Source of the DNA: Pseudooceanicola spongiae
GTDB taxonomy: Bacteria; Pseudomonadota; Alphaproteobacteria; Rhodobacterales; Rhodobacteraceae
Assembly (NCBI RefSeq): GCF_014899185.1
Contig: NZ_CP045201.1
Span: forward strand, 480,501-544,500
Length of the DNA: 64,000 nt
Direction: 5' to 3'
Part shown: one piece after another, positions 1 through 8,605 of the stretch
How the letters are laid out: every line of letters begins with the position of its first letter
Position numbering within the stretch: position 1 is the first letter of the stretch
Program-made: the position numbers and the translations under genes
Notes under the pieces: generated by a model
Told to the model about the DNA's origin: nothing
Seen by the model: only the letters and a program-made list of their open reading frames with translations
The model's database searches: none

Positions 1-1332
1 ACCGAAGGGCAGGGCGGCAAAGCGTGGATGCACACTGCGCAGCCAGCCGAACAGCAGGCCCGACAGCAGGCAACCGCCGCCGCTGCCGATGGTGATCGGC
101 ACGCCCCAGATCGTGAAATGCGCCATGCCGATCAGGATACCGATCATCATGCCGATGCCGAAGAAGATGAAGTCAGTGACCTCGGCCGCCGTGATCTTGT
201 AGCCGATCCGGGATTGCACCCGGTCGAGATCTGCCGGGCTGCCGGTGAAGTGCAGCTCATCCCCGCTTTTCAGTTCAAGTTTGGGCAGTAGGGGCAGATC
301 GCGCCCCATCCGCTTGACGGCCGTCAGGAAGACACCCCGGCGGGTAGCGACGTTGACGCTATCGTGGATGTCGGAAATCGCGCGGCCACTGAGGGTGCGA
401 TTGGTCAGGATGATCTCGCGCCGCTCAAGCACCAGCAGCAGGCCATCGGGGGCGACAACTTCGCGCCCCAGAACCCCGACGGCGGTTTCCAGGCCCGCGA
501 TGTTGCCGGTCAGGGCAACGGTGTCGCCCGCGTGCAGGGTCGTGTCTGCGTCGAGGGTGATGATCTCGCCCTCGCGGAAGATGGCTTCGACGGCGGCGTC
601 CGAGAGCTGCTCATCCAGGGCCGCGGGCGTCTTGCCGATGGCGGGGCTGTCGGGGCCCATCAGATAGATGCGCGTATCAATCGCGCGCACGGCGTTGAAT
701 TCGCCCGGATCAAGCTCGGCATGGCCGCCGGACATGGTTTTCGCCAGCTTGATGGCCTCCTGGCGGACGTTCCATTTCATGATCAGCGGCAGGAACCAGC
801 TGACCATCAGGATCGGCCCGAGCGAGCCGAAGATATAACAGACCGCATAGCCGACGGCGATATTGGACTGCATGATCTTGGTGACATCCGGCGCGAGGCC
901 GAGCTTTGCGATCGCATCGCCCGCCGTGCCCAGAATGGCCGATTGTGTCAGCCCGCCGGCGGCCAGGCCTGCTGCCATGCCGCGATCCAGCCCGAACATC
1001 CAGGCGGCCCCCAGCACACAGATCAGGCCGACGAGGCACATCACGAAGGCCGAGGTGAGCTGGTTCAGCGAGCGCAGGTTCAGCGCGTGAAAGAACTGCG
1101 GACCGCCCTGAAAGCCGACGGCATAGATGAACAATGCAAAGAAGATCGACTTGATGCCGCCGGCGATCTGGATGTCGAGCTGGCCAATGACCACGCCCAC
1201 CAGCAATGTGCCAGCAATGCCGCCGAGGACAAAAGTACCGACCTTCAGTTTGCCGACGAAATAGCCAAGGGCGATGGTGAAAAAGAGCGCCAACAAGGGC
1301 TGACTCGCGAGGAGGTCGTGTAAGACTGTCAT
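1..1332 (-). CDS. AspT/YidE-family transporter, C-terminus cut by window edge
   Basis: The first 444 codons of an inner-membrane transporter of the aspartate:alanine exchanger (AspT/YidE) family; the 3' end lies outside the window. The protein starts MTVLHDLLASQPLLALFFTI and has about five hydrophobic segments in its first 170 residues. A soluble middle follows that looks like two TrkA-C (RCK_C) domains, including the stretch LKSGDELHFTGS. Hydrophobic segments then resume (FIFFGIGMMIGILIGMAHF). This TM-RCK_C-RCK_C-TM order is typical of the family, which usually totals about 560 residues. The start at 1332 is preceded by a weak AAAGAG ribosome site. The substrate cannot be read from sequence; AspT swaps aspartate for alanine, but most proteobacterial members are uncharacterised. 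Confidence 0.8.
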   Translation of the reverse strand, partial: MTVLHDLLASQPLLALFFTIALGYFVGKLKVGTFVLGGIAGTLLVGVVIGQLDIQIAGGIKSIFFALFIYAVGFQGGPQFFHALNLRSLNQLTSAFVMCLVGLICVLGAAWMFGLDRGMAAGLAAGGLTQSAILGTAGDAIAKLGLAPDVTKIMQSNIAVGYAVCYIFGSLGPILMVSWFLPLIMKWNVRQEAIKLAKTMSGGHAELDPGEFNAVRAIDTRIYLMGPDSPAIGKTPAALDEQLSDAAVEAIFREGEIITLDADTTLHAGDTVALTGNIAGLETAVGVLGREVVAPDGLLLVLERREIILTNRTLSGRAISDIHDSVNVATRRGVFLTAVKRMGRDLPLLPKLELKSGDELHFTGSPADLDRVQSRIGYKITAAEVTDFIFFGIGMMIGILIGMAHFTIWGVPITIGSGGGCLLSGLLFGWLRSVHPRFAALPFG

Positions 1333-1609
1333 GCTGCTCTTTCAACTTGGCTTTGGATCAGGCGACAGTCGCGCCGATCAAGGGGGCGCACCGCTTTCGA
1401 CGCAGCGCGAGACCCCGTTCAAGCCAGTAGCCCGAGCGTCAGCGCCGCCCATGCAAGGGTGTCGAAAGTGTGCTCGCACGGAGCCCTGCTCGATGCACTG
1501 ACGCACGTTAGCCTTGGTTGAGTTGGCGAGGATGCCGGTGGTCGCGGTGCGGAGACTGCGAAAATTGACGGGCTGTGCGCAGTACCTGCTGCACACAGCC
1601 AGACGGGAT
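1333..1609. other. Intergenic region with a hairpin after the reductase gene
   Basis: No convincing gene. A stem-loop at 1571-1600 (arms GGCTGTG and CACAGCC, extended inward by GCAG/CTGC) lies just beyond the stop of the minus-strand reductase gene and, read on that strand, is followed by TCAATTTT. It may act as that gene's terminator. A short minus-strand reading frame in the region has no protein-like composition. Confidence 0.4.
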
Positions 1610-2677
1610 CTAGCCTTTTGGCGGGATGATATTGCGCGCTCTCAGATCTTCGAAGACAGATATGAACATCGCTTCTGTGTCGATGTGCTGATGAAAGCCA
1701 TGGCGTCTTGCTTTGGAGCCATCTGCAAAAAAGTCGTAGTTCCAGCTAAAGACCGCATCAGCAAACGCCCAGGACGATACGTTTTGATATGAGGCTTCTG
1801 AAAGCGCATGCTCCGTGACGAGTTGGCTCCAGAGATCTGCCTTGTCTGCCATGAGTGTCGACAGGGTCATCGGCAGCGGCGGCGCGATCTGCAGGTCGAA
1901 ATACGCCGCGATCTTCGGCCACATTTCCGACCAGCGAAACAGATCGCCGTTGGTGATGTTGAACGCCTGATTGGCGCAGGAGGGTGTGGTTGCCGCCCAG
2001 ACCATGGCGCGGGCAAGCAGGCCGGCGTCTGTCATTTCGATCAGGCTGTCGTAGGCTCCCGGTTTGCCGGGGAACCGCAGCGGCACGCCAAGCGCCTTGG
2101 AGAGTGTCGCGTAGACTGCGATGGCAATCGCGAGGTTCATGGGGTTGCCCAAGCCGAACCCGATCACAACCGAGGGGCGCAGGGCAGACCAGGACCAGGT
2201 CTGGCCAACCTGCCGCGCGTCGAGGAAATCCTGCTGATCAATGTTGAATTCCGGCGGCATGTGGTTGGCATCGCTTTCGCGCGCGGGCGTTTTGAAGGGG
2301 CCAAGGTGGGCACCATAGACCTTGTAGCCCTGCATCAGATTGATGTGTTGCAATCCCGGGGCCACGGCTTCGATCACCTCGACGACATTTTTCAGCATCG
2401 CGAGGTTGGGCGCCACAAGCTCCGCCCAGGAGGGTCTGTCCTGATAGGCGGCATAGAAAATATGCGTGACATCAGTGAGATGGGAGAGCTTGGCCTGTGT
2501 TTCCTGTCTGTCCAGAAGATCGACAGGAATATAGGTGATCTGATCCGTCGATGGGCCACCACGCCGCGACAGGCCGATGATCCGCCAGTCTTCTAGGGTC
2601 AGGAGGTGATCGATCAGGTTGCCACCGATGACCCCGTTTGCCCCAACGACGAGTGCCACTTTTTCAGAATTTTGCAT
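1610..2677 (-). CDS. SDR-superfamily reductase, PRISE-like (progesterone 5-beta-reductase/iridoid synthase type)
   Basis: A 355-residue NAD(P)-binding oxidoreductase. The Rossmann nucleotide loop VGANGVIGGN is at residues 11-20, and the family signature GYKVYGAHLGP is near residues 117-127, corresponding to the G-x-K-x-Y-x-G-P motif with the catalytic Lys (K119). PRISE enzymes reduce enone C=C bonds of steroids, iridoid precursors and small enones with NADPH. The second catalytic motif, normally F-Y-Y-x-x-E-D, reads FNIDQQD here (144-150), so the usual Tyr seems replaced; this may change or abolish enone reduction. The gene diverges from a LysR regulator that probably controls it. Confidence 0.75.
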   Translation of the reverse strand: MQNSEKVALVVGANGVIGGNLIDHLLTLEDWRIIGLSRRGGPSTDQITYIPVDLLDRQETQAKLSHLTDVTHIFYAAYQDRPSWAELVAPNLAMLKNVVEVIEAVAPGLQHINLMQGYKVYGAHLGPFKTPARESDANHMPPEFNIDQQDFLDARQVGQTWSWSALRPSVVIGFGLGNPMNLAIAIAVYATLSKALGVPLRFPGKPGAYDSLIEMTDAGLLARAMVWAATTPSCANQAFNITNGDLFRWSEMWPKIAAYFDLQIAPPLPMTLSTLMADKADLWSQLVTEHALSEASYQNVSSWAFADAVFSWNYDFFADGSKARRHGFHQHIDTEAMFISVFEDLRARNIIPPKG

Positions 2678-2788
2678 GTTGTCTTCCCAATCTCATTGAA
2701 ACGCATTGGCTGAAACGTCACACATTAGGATGAGTGGCAGAAGTGAGTTCCATCTTCTAATATTTATAAGCAAAGGTTCTGAATATTC
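2678..2788. promoter_or_regulatory. Divergent reductase/LysR promoter region
   Basis: A 111-bp AT-rich spacer between the minus-strand reductase and the plus-strand LysR gene. This is the usual place for a LysR regulator to bind and control both its own gene and its neighbour. No single clear T-N11-A palindrome could be singled out by eye. Confidence 0.4.
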
Positions 2789-3679
2789 ATGGATATGCTG
2801 CGCGCCATGGCGTCATTTGTACGCGTCGTCGATGCTGGCAGCCTGTCTGCGGCGGGCAGGGATCTGGGGGTATCGCAATCGGCGATCAGTCAGCAGATCG
2901 CAGCGTTAGAGCAGCTGCTAAAAGTGCGCTTGATCCGCAGAACAACCCGACAAATGGCGCTGACAGACGCTGGAGCCGAATACTATCGAAAGGCCCAGGC
3001 AATCCTTGAGGCCGTGCAGGAAGCCGGCGAGGCCGCGGCGGGGCATGCCGCCGCTCTCAAGGGTCGGCTGCGGATTCACGCGCCGGTCGGCTTTGGTCAG
3101 AGCTACATTGCCGATGTCGCGATCGCGTTTCAAAAGAGCCACCCGGGTGTGATCGTGGAGCTTATTCTGGACGACCGCTTCATCGATCTGACCGCAGATG
3201 CTGTTGATATTGCGATCCGTTTCGGAAACCTCGCTTCCTCAGGTCTTGTTGTGCGGCGCCTGGGGCGCATGCGGCGCATTCTGGTAGCCTCTCCGGCCTA
3301 TATTGCGGAAAACGGCCACCCCGATGACGCCACCATGCTTACGCACCATGTGCAAGTCCGCTTCAACGGCGCCCCCGAGCGGGACGCGATACCCCTGATT
3401 GGTCCTGACGGGCCTCTGGAGGTGCCCGTCAGGACGGTTTTCATGGCCAACAACGCGTTTGCGCTGACCAAAGCGCTGGTCGCAGGTGTCGGTCTGGGCG
3501 GGGCACAATTGCCGCTTGTCCAGACCGAACTGGAGAGCGGAGAGCTGGTGCGTCTGATGCCTGACTTTGAATATGCACCGCTTGATGTTCATGCTGTCTA
3601 TCCGTCCGGACATTTCATTCCGCAGAAGGTGAGTGCTTTCGTCCTATACCTTCAACAGGCAACCAAGGGCGTCTGGTGA
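2789..3679 (+). CDS. LysR-family transcriptional regulator
   Basis: A 296-residue LysR regulator. The winged helix-turn-helix occupies residues 1-60 (FVRVVDAGSLSAAGRDLGVS, then SAISQQIAALEQLLKVRLI). A linker helix and a periplasmic-binding-like effector domain follow from about residue 88 (LKGRLRIHAPVGFGQSYIAD). Length and layout are standard. It lies head to head with the PRISE-like reductase, 111 bp away, so it most likely controls that gene. The effector is unknown. The start MDMLRAMASFVRVV matches the usual N-terminus of the family. Confidence 0.88.
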   Translation: MDMLRAMASFVRVVDAGSLSAAGRDLGVSQSAISQQIAALEQLLKVRLIRRTTRQMALTDAGAEYYRKAQAILEAVQEAGEAAAGHAAALKGRLRIHAPVGFGQSYIADVAIAFQKSHPGVIVELILDDRFIDLTADAVDIAIRFGNLASSGLVVRRLGRMRRILVASPAYIAENGHPDDATMLTHHVQVRFNGAPERDAIPLIGPDGPLEVPVRTVFMANNAFALTKALVAGVGLGGAQLPLVQTELESGELVRLMPDFEYAPLDVHAVYPSGHFIPQKVSAFVLYLQQATKGVW

Positions 3680-3955
3680 GCTCGGCTTTTGTCGGGGCCG
3701 TCGGATCTTGGGACATGATCCGGAAAGATGCGGGGCGGATCTGCTGCGGAATGCTTGCCGCGCCTCAGCCATGAAGCGGTCATTTCGCCCAAATACGGAT
3801 CTTCAGGCGCGGGAAAAGCTTGTTTTGCAGCGTCTCATTGACTGCGCTGAGTCAGCCGCGCAGCCCAGTCTATGGAAGGTGCCGGAGGCCACTTCTGGCC
3901 TGCCGGATCGCGCGTTGGTTGGCATCTTGTGCCAGAGGAGAAGGGCAGTTGCGCC
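3680..3955. other. Intergenic region between convergent LysR and GST genes
   Basis: 276 bp with no reading frame that looks like a protein in either direction. It separates the ends of two genes pointing at each other. No strong terminator hairpin with a T-run was seen. Confidence 0.3.
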
Positions 3956-4519
3956 CTACATCGCCATGCGTTCGCTGCAGCGTTCGACCCAGTCCCGGAT
4001 CGCTTTGTGATCTTGCAGAATGCCCGCAAACCACTGGAAGGGCGAGGCGCAGAGCATATCGGCCGCGGTGAACCGCGCGCCCAGAAGGAAGGGGCCGCGC
4101 GCGAGCGCTTCGTCAAGGCGCGCGATCATTGCGTCGAAATCGCGAAAAGTGGCCGTGAGGGCGGGGTGATGGATCCCCATCATGTGCTGAACGATCACGG
4201 GCTCCATCACCCCCTGATAGTAAAACAGCCAGGACAGATAGGCCCCGCGTCCCGGCTCGCCCGGCAGAGGCGCCAACCCGGCTGCAGGATAGGCATCGGT
4301 CAGGTAGGTGACGATGGCCCCGCGCTCGCGAACGCTCTGGTCGCCGTCGACCAGATAGGGGACCTTTTTCTCGGGGTGCGGATTGCGCGGGTCGGGCGCG
4401 CCCGAGCCATCCTGCCGCGAGATGGAGACTTCGACCATCTCGATATCGGCCTTCAGCATGTGCACCAGAGCGACGATGGTGTCGGAGCGCGATTGCGGCG
4501 CACAATAAAGTATGGGCAT
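3956..4519 (-). CDS. Glutathione S-transferase family protein
   Basis: A 187-residue cytosolic GST-like protein. The N-terminal thioredoxin-like domain (1-80) contains the cis-Pro segment KKVPYLVDGDQ and the glutathione-contacting QSVRERGAIVTYL. The C-terminal all-helical domain (90-187) ends in the conserved-looking helix HKAIRDWVERCSERMAM. The usual last 15-20 residues of the family are missing, so the C-terminus is slightly short. It is divergent from a WYL-type regulator 69 bp away, which probably controls it. Substrate unknown; detoxification by glutathione conjugation is only a family-level expectation. Confidence 0.85.
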   Translation of the reverse strand: MPILYCAPQSRSDTIVALVHMLKADIEMVEVSISRQDGSGAPDPRNPHPEKKVPYLVDGDQSVRERGAIVTYLTDAYPAAGLAPLPGEPGRGAYLSWLFYYQGVMEPVIVQHMMGIHHPALTATFRDFDAMIARLDEALARGPFLLGARFTAADMLCASPFQWFAGILQDHKAIRDWVERCSERMAM

Positions 4520-4588
4520 GGAGAGTACCTTTCAATTTCCTGAGCGTCAGGGTAGCTCTTGGCTGCTGACAGAAAGCGGCAGTAGGAT

Positions 4589-5284
4589 ATGGCACGACAA
4601 GACCGATTAATGCGCCTTCTGGCGGCCCTTCGGCGGCTGCCAGCGCCCGTCACAGCCGCCCGGCTTGCCGCCGAGACCGAGATCTCGCAGCGCCAGCTTT
4701 ATCGTGACATCGCCACCCTGCGCGCGGGCGGGCTGTTGATCGATGGCGCCGCAGGGCTGGGCTATACGTTGACAGAGGATCCGGTGCTGCCGCCGCAGAG
4801 CTTTTCGCGGTTTGAGATCGAGGCGCTGATGCTGGCGGTGAGCAGCCTTGAACATTTCAGCGATGCGCGGCTGGCCGAGGCGGGGCGCGACGCGATGGCA
4901 CGGATCATCGCGACGCTGCCGGACCGGCAGGCCCGCCAGGCCATGCATCGCGCCCTGCGCAGCTGGTGGCGGCCAGATCAGAGCCGCCCTGAGATTGCGT
5001 TCGATCTGGACGTGCTGTTGCAGGCCTGTTGGGACGAGACCAGCCTTCGAATCCGGTATCGCGATCTCAAGGAGCGTGTCACGGAGCGGGAAATCTGGCC
5101 GCTTGGCGTGTCCTATGGTCCGCAGTCGCTGATGTTGCTGGGGTTTTGTCAGCTTCGGCAGGACTACCGGACCTTTTATGTGGGTCGAATCGAAACGCTT
5201 GCCCCCGGAGGCACGACGTTTCGACCGCGACGTGCGGCTTTGCTGCGCGACTATGCGGCGTCGCGGCATCCGACTGATCGCTGA
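4589..5284 (+). CDS. YafY-type HTH/WYL transcriptional regulator
   Basis: A 231-residue DNA-binding regulator. The N-terminal winged helix (1-60; LAAETEISQRQLYRDIATLR) is the HTH_11 type seen in DeoR/YafY proteins. A WYL ligand-sensing domain covers about residues 130-220 (EIWPLGVSYGPQSLMLLGF and TFYVGRIETL). It is divergently paired with the glutathione S-transferase gene, an arrangement that suggests it controls that gene. WYL domains are thought to sense nucleotides or other small ligands; the ligand here is unknown. Confidence 0.87.
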   Translation: MARQDRLMRLLAALRRLPAPVTAARLAAETEISQRQLYRDIATLRAGGLLIDGAAGLGYTLTEDPVLPPQSFSRFEIEALMLAVSSLEHFSDARLAEAGRDAMARIIATLPDRQARQAMHRALRSWWRPDQSRPEIAFDLDVLLQACWDETSLRIRYRDLKERVTEREIWPLGVSYGPQSLMLLGFCQLRQDYRTFYVGRIETLAPGGTTFRPRRAALLRDYAASRHPTDR

Positions 5285-5440
5285 TGCAACAGGACAGGCG
5301 TCCGTTGAAGGTCGCGAAGCGCGGCCTCTCGCGACCGTTCGGGGGTGGATGGCTGAAAAGCCGTCTTGACTTGCCGATCTGACCGGGCGCAAGGACAGGC
5401 CTGCGTCCAGCGCCCCACCTGTCCGGGAAATACTGAAACC

Positions 5441-6109
5441 TTGTCCACAAATCCCTATGAAACGGTCGGCTTTTACGACTCCGCCATCGTCGCCGGCAGG
5501 CATCGCGCCATTGTCGGTGGCCGCTGGGAAGAGACCGGCCGGATCGAGATGGCGGTCCTGCAAGAGGCTGGCCTCTTGCCGCATCATCATCTGCTGGACA
5601 TCGGCGCCGGGGCGCTTCGGTTGGGCTGCAAGGCCGTGCCCTATCTGGACCCGGGGCATTACTGGGCAACGGATGCCTCGCGGAAAATCCTGCTCGCGGG
5701 GTATGACAATGAGCTGGCTGATCCGGAGAGGCTGAACCCCATGCAGCTTGTCGAGGATGCGGTTTTCGAGTTTCCGGGTGTGCCGGCGATCATCACGCAT
5801 GCGATCGCCTTCGCGGTCTTTCCGCATCTGACCATGGCCTATCTGCGGCGCGCCCTGACAAACCTTCGCCGGTTTGACCGGCTGGAAAGTTTTCTGTTCA
5901 CGGTCTTCCTGGCCCCCGATGTCGTCACCGCAATGTCGCCCTATCGGCAGCCCGATGGCGTCGTGACCCATGACATTCGCGCGCCATATCATGTGCTTGC
6001 CGAAGACGTGGCACATTTGGCGCAGTGCAGTGGCTGGCAGGTGACACGCAGCGATGTGATGCTTCCCCGGGGGCAGGTCCTGTTCGTGGCGCAGCCAATT
6101 CGGCTCTGA
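5441..6109 (+). CDS. Class I SAM-dependent methyltransferase
   Basis: A protein of about 222 residues with the SAM-binding motif I LLDIGAGALRLG, followed by a motif II region (YWATDASRKILLAGYD). The C-terminal half has the usual alternating strands and helices, ending with VLFVAQPIRL. The frame is open upstream to a TTG at 5366, but homology-like sequence begins only at NPYETVGFYDSAIVAG. The TTG at 5441 is therefore preferred, with a weak GGGAA site upstream; the start remains uncertain. Substrate unknown. It follows the WYL regulator by about 150 bp on the same strand, but no operon link is obvious. Confidence 0.7.
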   Translation: MSTNPYETVGFYDSAIVAGRHRAIVGGRWEETGRIEMAVLQEAGLLPHHHLLDIGAGALRLGCKAVPYLDPGHYWATDASRKILLAGYDNELADPERLNPMQLVEDAVFEFPGVPAIITHAIAFAVFPHLTMAYLRRALTNLRRFDRLESFLFTVFLAPDVVTAMSPYRQPDGVVTHDIRAPYHVLAEDVAHLAQCSGWQVTRSDVMLPRGQVLFVAQPIRL

Positions 6110-6297
6110 TCTAAGGCTCCTCCACTGCTTGGGCCGCATTGGCCAAGTCCGAGAGCGAGTCCGTGTTTTTGATGGTCCAGTAAAAAGACCTTCTGCACAC
6201 CCTGCCAAAGCATATGCCGGTGGTAACTGTAGTGTCGCCATCTGCGTCGCGTCCGGAGACATTCATAGCTCCGGGCTCTGCCGCTTCGGTGTCCAAG
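6110..6297. other. Non-coding stretch at the breakpoint of the truncated lyase gene
   Basis: The region contains two inverted repeats: CCGGAG/CTCCGG near 6252-6274, and CTTCGGTG/CACCGAAG at 6284-6306, the second reaching into the end of the lyase fragment. No transposase fragment is recognisable. Because HMG-CoA lyase homology stops about 40 bp further in (near 6340), this stretch may be the scar of a deletion or of a small mobile element. That is inference. Confidence 0.35.
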
Positions 6298-6729
6298 TCA
6301 CCGAAGTTGAAAGCTTGGTTTCAAGAACAGATTTGATCGATGAACCGCGAGGATAACGGGGGCGAAGCGGGCAAAGCTGTCCTCGATCGAGCAGTTCAGG
6401 TTGGCGCGGCTGAAGCCTTCGGAGGCAGAGGCGAACACCGCGATCTCGTCACAGTCCGCAGCCAGCGCCTGATCGAGACCCCGTTCGTTGGGGGTCAGGG
6501 CGGCATAGGTCACGCCGTCCTGACGACTGATCCCGGCCATCACCTGCGCTGCATCGGCCATCTGCGGCACCCAGGGGGGGCTGACAAAGCTGGTCGCCTC
6601 GATCTTGCGCAGCCCGGCGCGGGCCAGCGCGTCGATCAGGGCGATTTTCGTCTGGGTTGCAACGTGCGCCCCCAGACTTTGCAAACCGTCGCGGGGGCCG
6701 ACCTCAAAGACGGTGATGGTGTCGGACAT
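6298..6729 (-). pseudogene. Hydroxymethylglutaryl-CoA lyase, N-terminal half only
   Basis: A 143-residue frame that begins like an intact HMG-CoA lyase: VFEVGPRDGLQSLG (catalytic Asp14), IEATSFVSPPWVPQMADA, and ASASEGFSRANLNCSIEDS. Family resemblance ends at RFAPVILA; the last 15 or so residues (HRSNLFLKPSFQLR) are unrelated. Full-length enzymes are about 280-310 residues. The missing half carries the metal-binding histidines and the active-site cysteine of the GNCP-type loop, so this product should be inactive. The gene starts 5 bp after dctM, as the last gene of the mevalonate-type operon. The lyase normally splits HMG-CoA into acetyl-CoA and acetoacetate. Confidence 0.8.
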
Positions 6730-6733
6730 CGGG

Positions 6734-8059
6734 CTACCTCGCGTTGGCGTTCAGGGCTTCGGGCAGCCAGGTGACAAGGCCGGGGAACACCGCGAACAGG
6801 ATCAGCACGACGACCTGGATCAGGAAGAAGGGCACGACGCCGCGATAGACCTGCCCGATGCCGATGCCTTCTGGCAGCACGCCCTTGAGGTAGAACAGCG
6901 TGTAGCCGAAGGGCGGCGTGATATAGGCCATCTGCGCGGTGATCATGAACAGCACGCCGAACCACAGCGGGTCGAAATCCAGAGCGATGATGATCGGCAG
7001 GAACACCGGCACGCAGAGCAGGATGATGCCGATTTCGTCCAGGAACAGGCCGAGGAAGACCAGCACCAGCACCATGACGCCAAGGATCAGCCAGCGTGAG
7101 GCCTCAAGATTCTCGACGAAGCCGAGCAGGGAGTCCGCGCCGCCCGTGGCCACGAAGACCGAGATGAAGGCCCGCGCCCCGATGGTGATCCACAGGATCA
7201 TGGCGGTGACGCGCAGGGTGTCCGTCGCGGCCTCCGACAGCATCGACGCCGACAGGCGCCGGGTGACGATGGCCGAGATCGCGGCGCCAAGGACACCGAC
7301 GGCTGCGGCCTCGGTCGGGGTGGCGATGCCGGCGTAGATCGACCCCAGCACACCGACGACGACGAAGGCGGGCAGGATCAGGCTTTTCAGCTTGGAGAGT
7401 TTGACACGCAGCGGGATCGGCACGCTTTGATCCGGCTTCGGGGCGAGTGCGGGGTTCAGCCAGGTGCGCACCAGAATGTAGAGGACGTAGGCCGAGGCCA
7501 GGATGATGCCGGGCACGATCCCGGCGGCGAACATCTTGCCGATCGAGATCTGGGCGGTGATGGCATAGACGATGGTCACGACCGAGGGCGGGATCAGGAT
7601 ACCGAGGGTGCCCCCGGCGCAGATCGCCCCAAGCGCCAGCGGCGGGTAATAGCCACGTGACAACATGGCGGGCAGGGCGAGGATGCCCATGGCGGCGACG
7701 GCCGCGCCGACGACCCCTGTCATGGCAGCCAGAAGCGTGCAGATGGCAATGGTGCCAACCGCCAGCCCGCCATTGACGCCGGAGAACCAGGTCTCCATCG
7801 CATCATAGAGGGCGTCGATGATCGAGGATTTCTGCAGGATCGAGGCCATCAGCACATAAAGCGGGATCGCCATCAGGGATTCCGAGGTCATTGTCTCGAA
7901 CGTGTTCAGCACCGCGACGATCAGCGCCGAGGGGCCCCAGAGCAGGATCGTCGAGATGAAGGCGATGGCGCCGAGCACGAAGGCCAGACCGGCCCCGCTG
8001 AGCATGAAGGCAATGAGCGAGAGGAACATGAACGCGAGGATCAGTGTGCTTTCCATCAT
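6734..8059 (-). CDS. dctM: TRAP transporter large permease (DctM type)
   Basis: A 441-residue inner-membrane protein with about 12 hydrophobic segments. Family signatures include PLYVLMASILQKSSI, the glycine-rich GTLGILIPPSVVTIVYA, and ATPTEAAAVGVLGA. Driven by an ion gradient, it carries the cargo delivered by the DctP binding protein. It overlaps dctQ by 4 bp (ATGA), so the two are translationally coupled. Given the neighbouring degradative HMG-CoA reductase, the substrate is inferred to be mevalonate. Confidence 0.92.
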   Translation of the reverse strand: MMESTLILAFMFLSLIAFMLSGAGLAFVLGAIAFISTILLWGPSALIVAVLNTFETMTSESLMAIPLYVLMASILQKSSIIDALYDAMETWFSGVNGGLAVGTIAICTLLAAMTGVVGAAVAAMGILALPAMLSRGYYPPLALGAICAGGTLGILIPPSVVTIVYAITAQISIGKMFAAGIVPGIILASAYVLYILVRTWLNPALAPKPDQSVPIPLRVKLSKLKSLILPAFVVVGVLGSIYAGIATPTEAAAVGVLGAAISAIVTRRLSASMLSEAATDTLRVTAMILWITIGARAFISVFVATGGADSLLGFVENLEASRWLILGVMVLVLVFLGLFLDEIGIILLCVPVFLPIIIALDFDPLWFGVLFMITAQMAYITPPFGYTLFYLKGVLPEGIGIGQVYRGVVPFFLIQVVVLILFAVFPGLVTWLPEALNANAR

Positions 8060-8562
8060 GCGGCTTCTTTTTGGGAGGAGAGGGTGAACCCGACATCGGC
8101 CAGTGCCTGCAACAGCAGCAACAGCGCGGCCAGCGGCAGAAACGCCTTGGCGGGCCAGATCACCGGGTTGAAGGCGGAATAGCTGGTTTCGCCATAGCTG
8201 AAGGACTGCCAGACAAGCGGCAGGCTGAACCAGAGGAGGATCGCGCCGGTGACGGCGGCAAGCACAAGCCCGGCGAGTTTCAGCGCGGTGGCAAAGCTGC
8301 CGGTCGCCTTTTCAGAAATGATGTCGACGGCGACGTGCCCGCCGAGGTGCAGCAGGTAGGGGCCGCCCAGCAGGAAGTAGGGGCCGAAGGTCAGGGTGGC
8401 GAGCTCGGGCGCCCAGGAGGTCGGGCTGTTGAACAGGTAGCGCGACAGCACCTCCCACAGCATCAGCAGGACGATGGCATAGACCAGCCATTTCGCCCCG
8501 GTGAACAGCAAACGGTTGAGCGCGGTGATGCGCTGGCACAGGAAGATCATGGACCGCTCCAC
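8056..8562 (-). CDS. dctQ: TRAP transporter small permease (DctQ type)
   Basis: A 168-residue membrane protein with four hydrophobic segments, including WLVYAIVLLMLWEVLSRYLF and GLVLAAVTGAILLWFSLPLV. This is the standard size and shape of the TRAP small subunit, which pairs with the large DctM subunit. It lies between dctP and dctM in the same operon and ends inside the dctM start codon region. Confidence 0.9.
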   Translation of the reverse strand: MERSMIFLCQRITALNRLLFTGAKWLVYAIVLLMLWEVLSRYLFNSPTSWAPELATLTFGPYFLLGGPYLLHLGGHVAVDIISEKATGSFATALKLAGLVLAAVTGAILLWFSLPLVWQSFSYGETSYSAFNPVIWPAKAFLPLAALLLLLQALADVGFTLSSQKEAA

Positions 8563-8568
8563 ATAGGG

Positions 8569-8596
8569 GACGCCGCAGCCCGTCGGGCGCGGCGTC
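8569..8596 (-). promoter_or_regulatory. Stem-loop between dctP and dctQ
   Basis: Perfect 8-bp arms (GACGCCGC at 8569-8576, GCGGCGTC at 8589-8596) in the short gap after dctP. Such hairpins often stabilise the upstream message or partly terminate transcription, so that binding protein is made in excess over permease. No T-run follows, so it is not a full terminator. Confidence 0.5.
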
Positions 8597-8605
8597 TTGG
8601 GGGCT

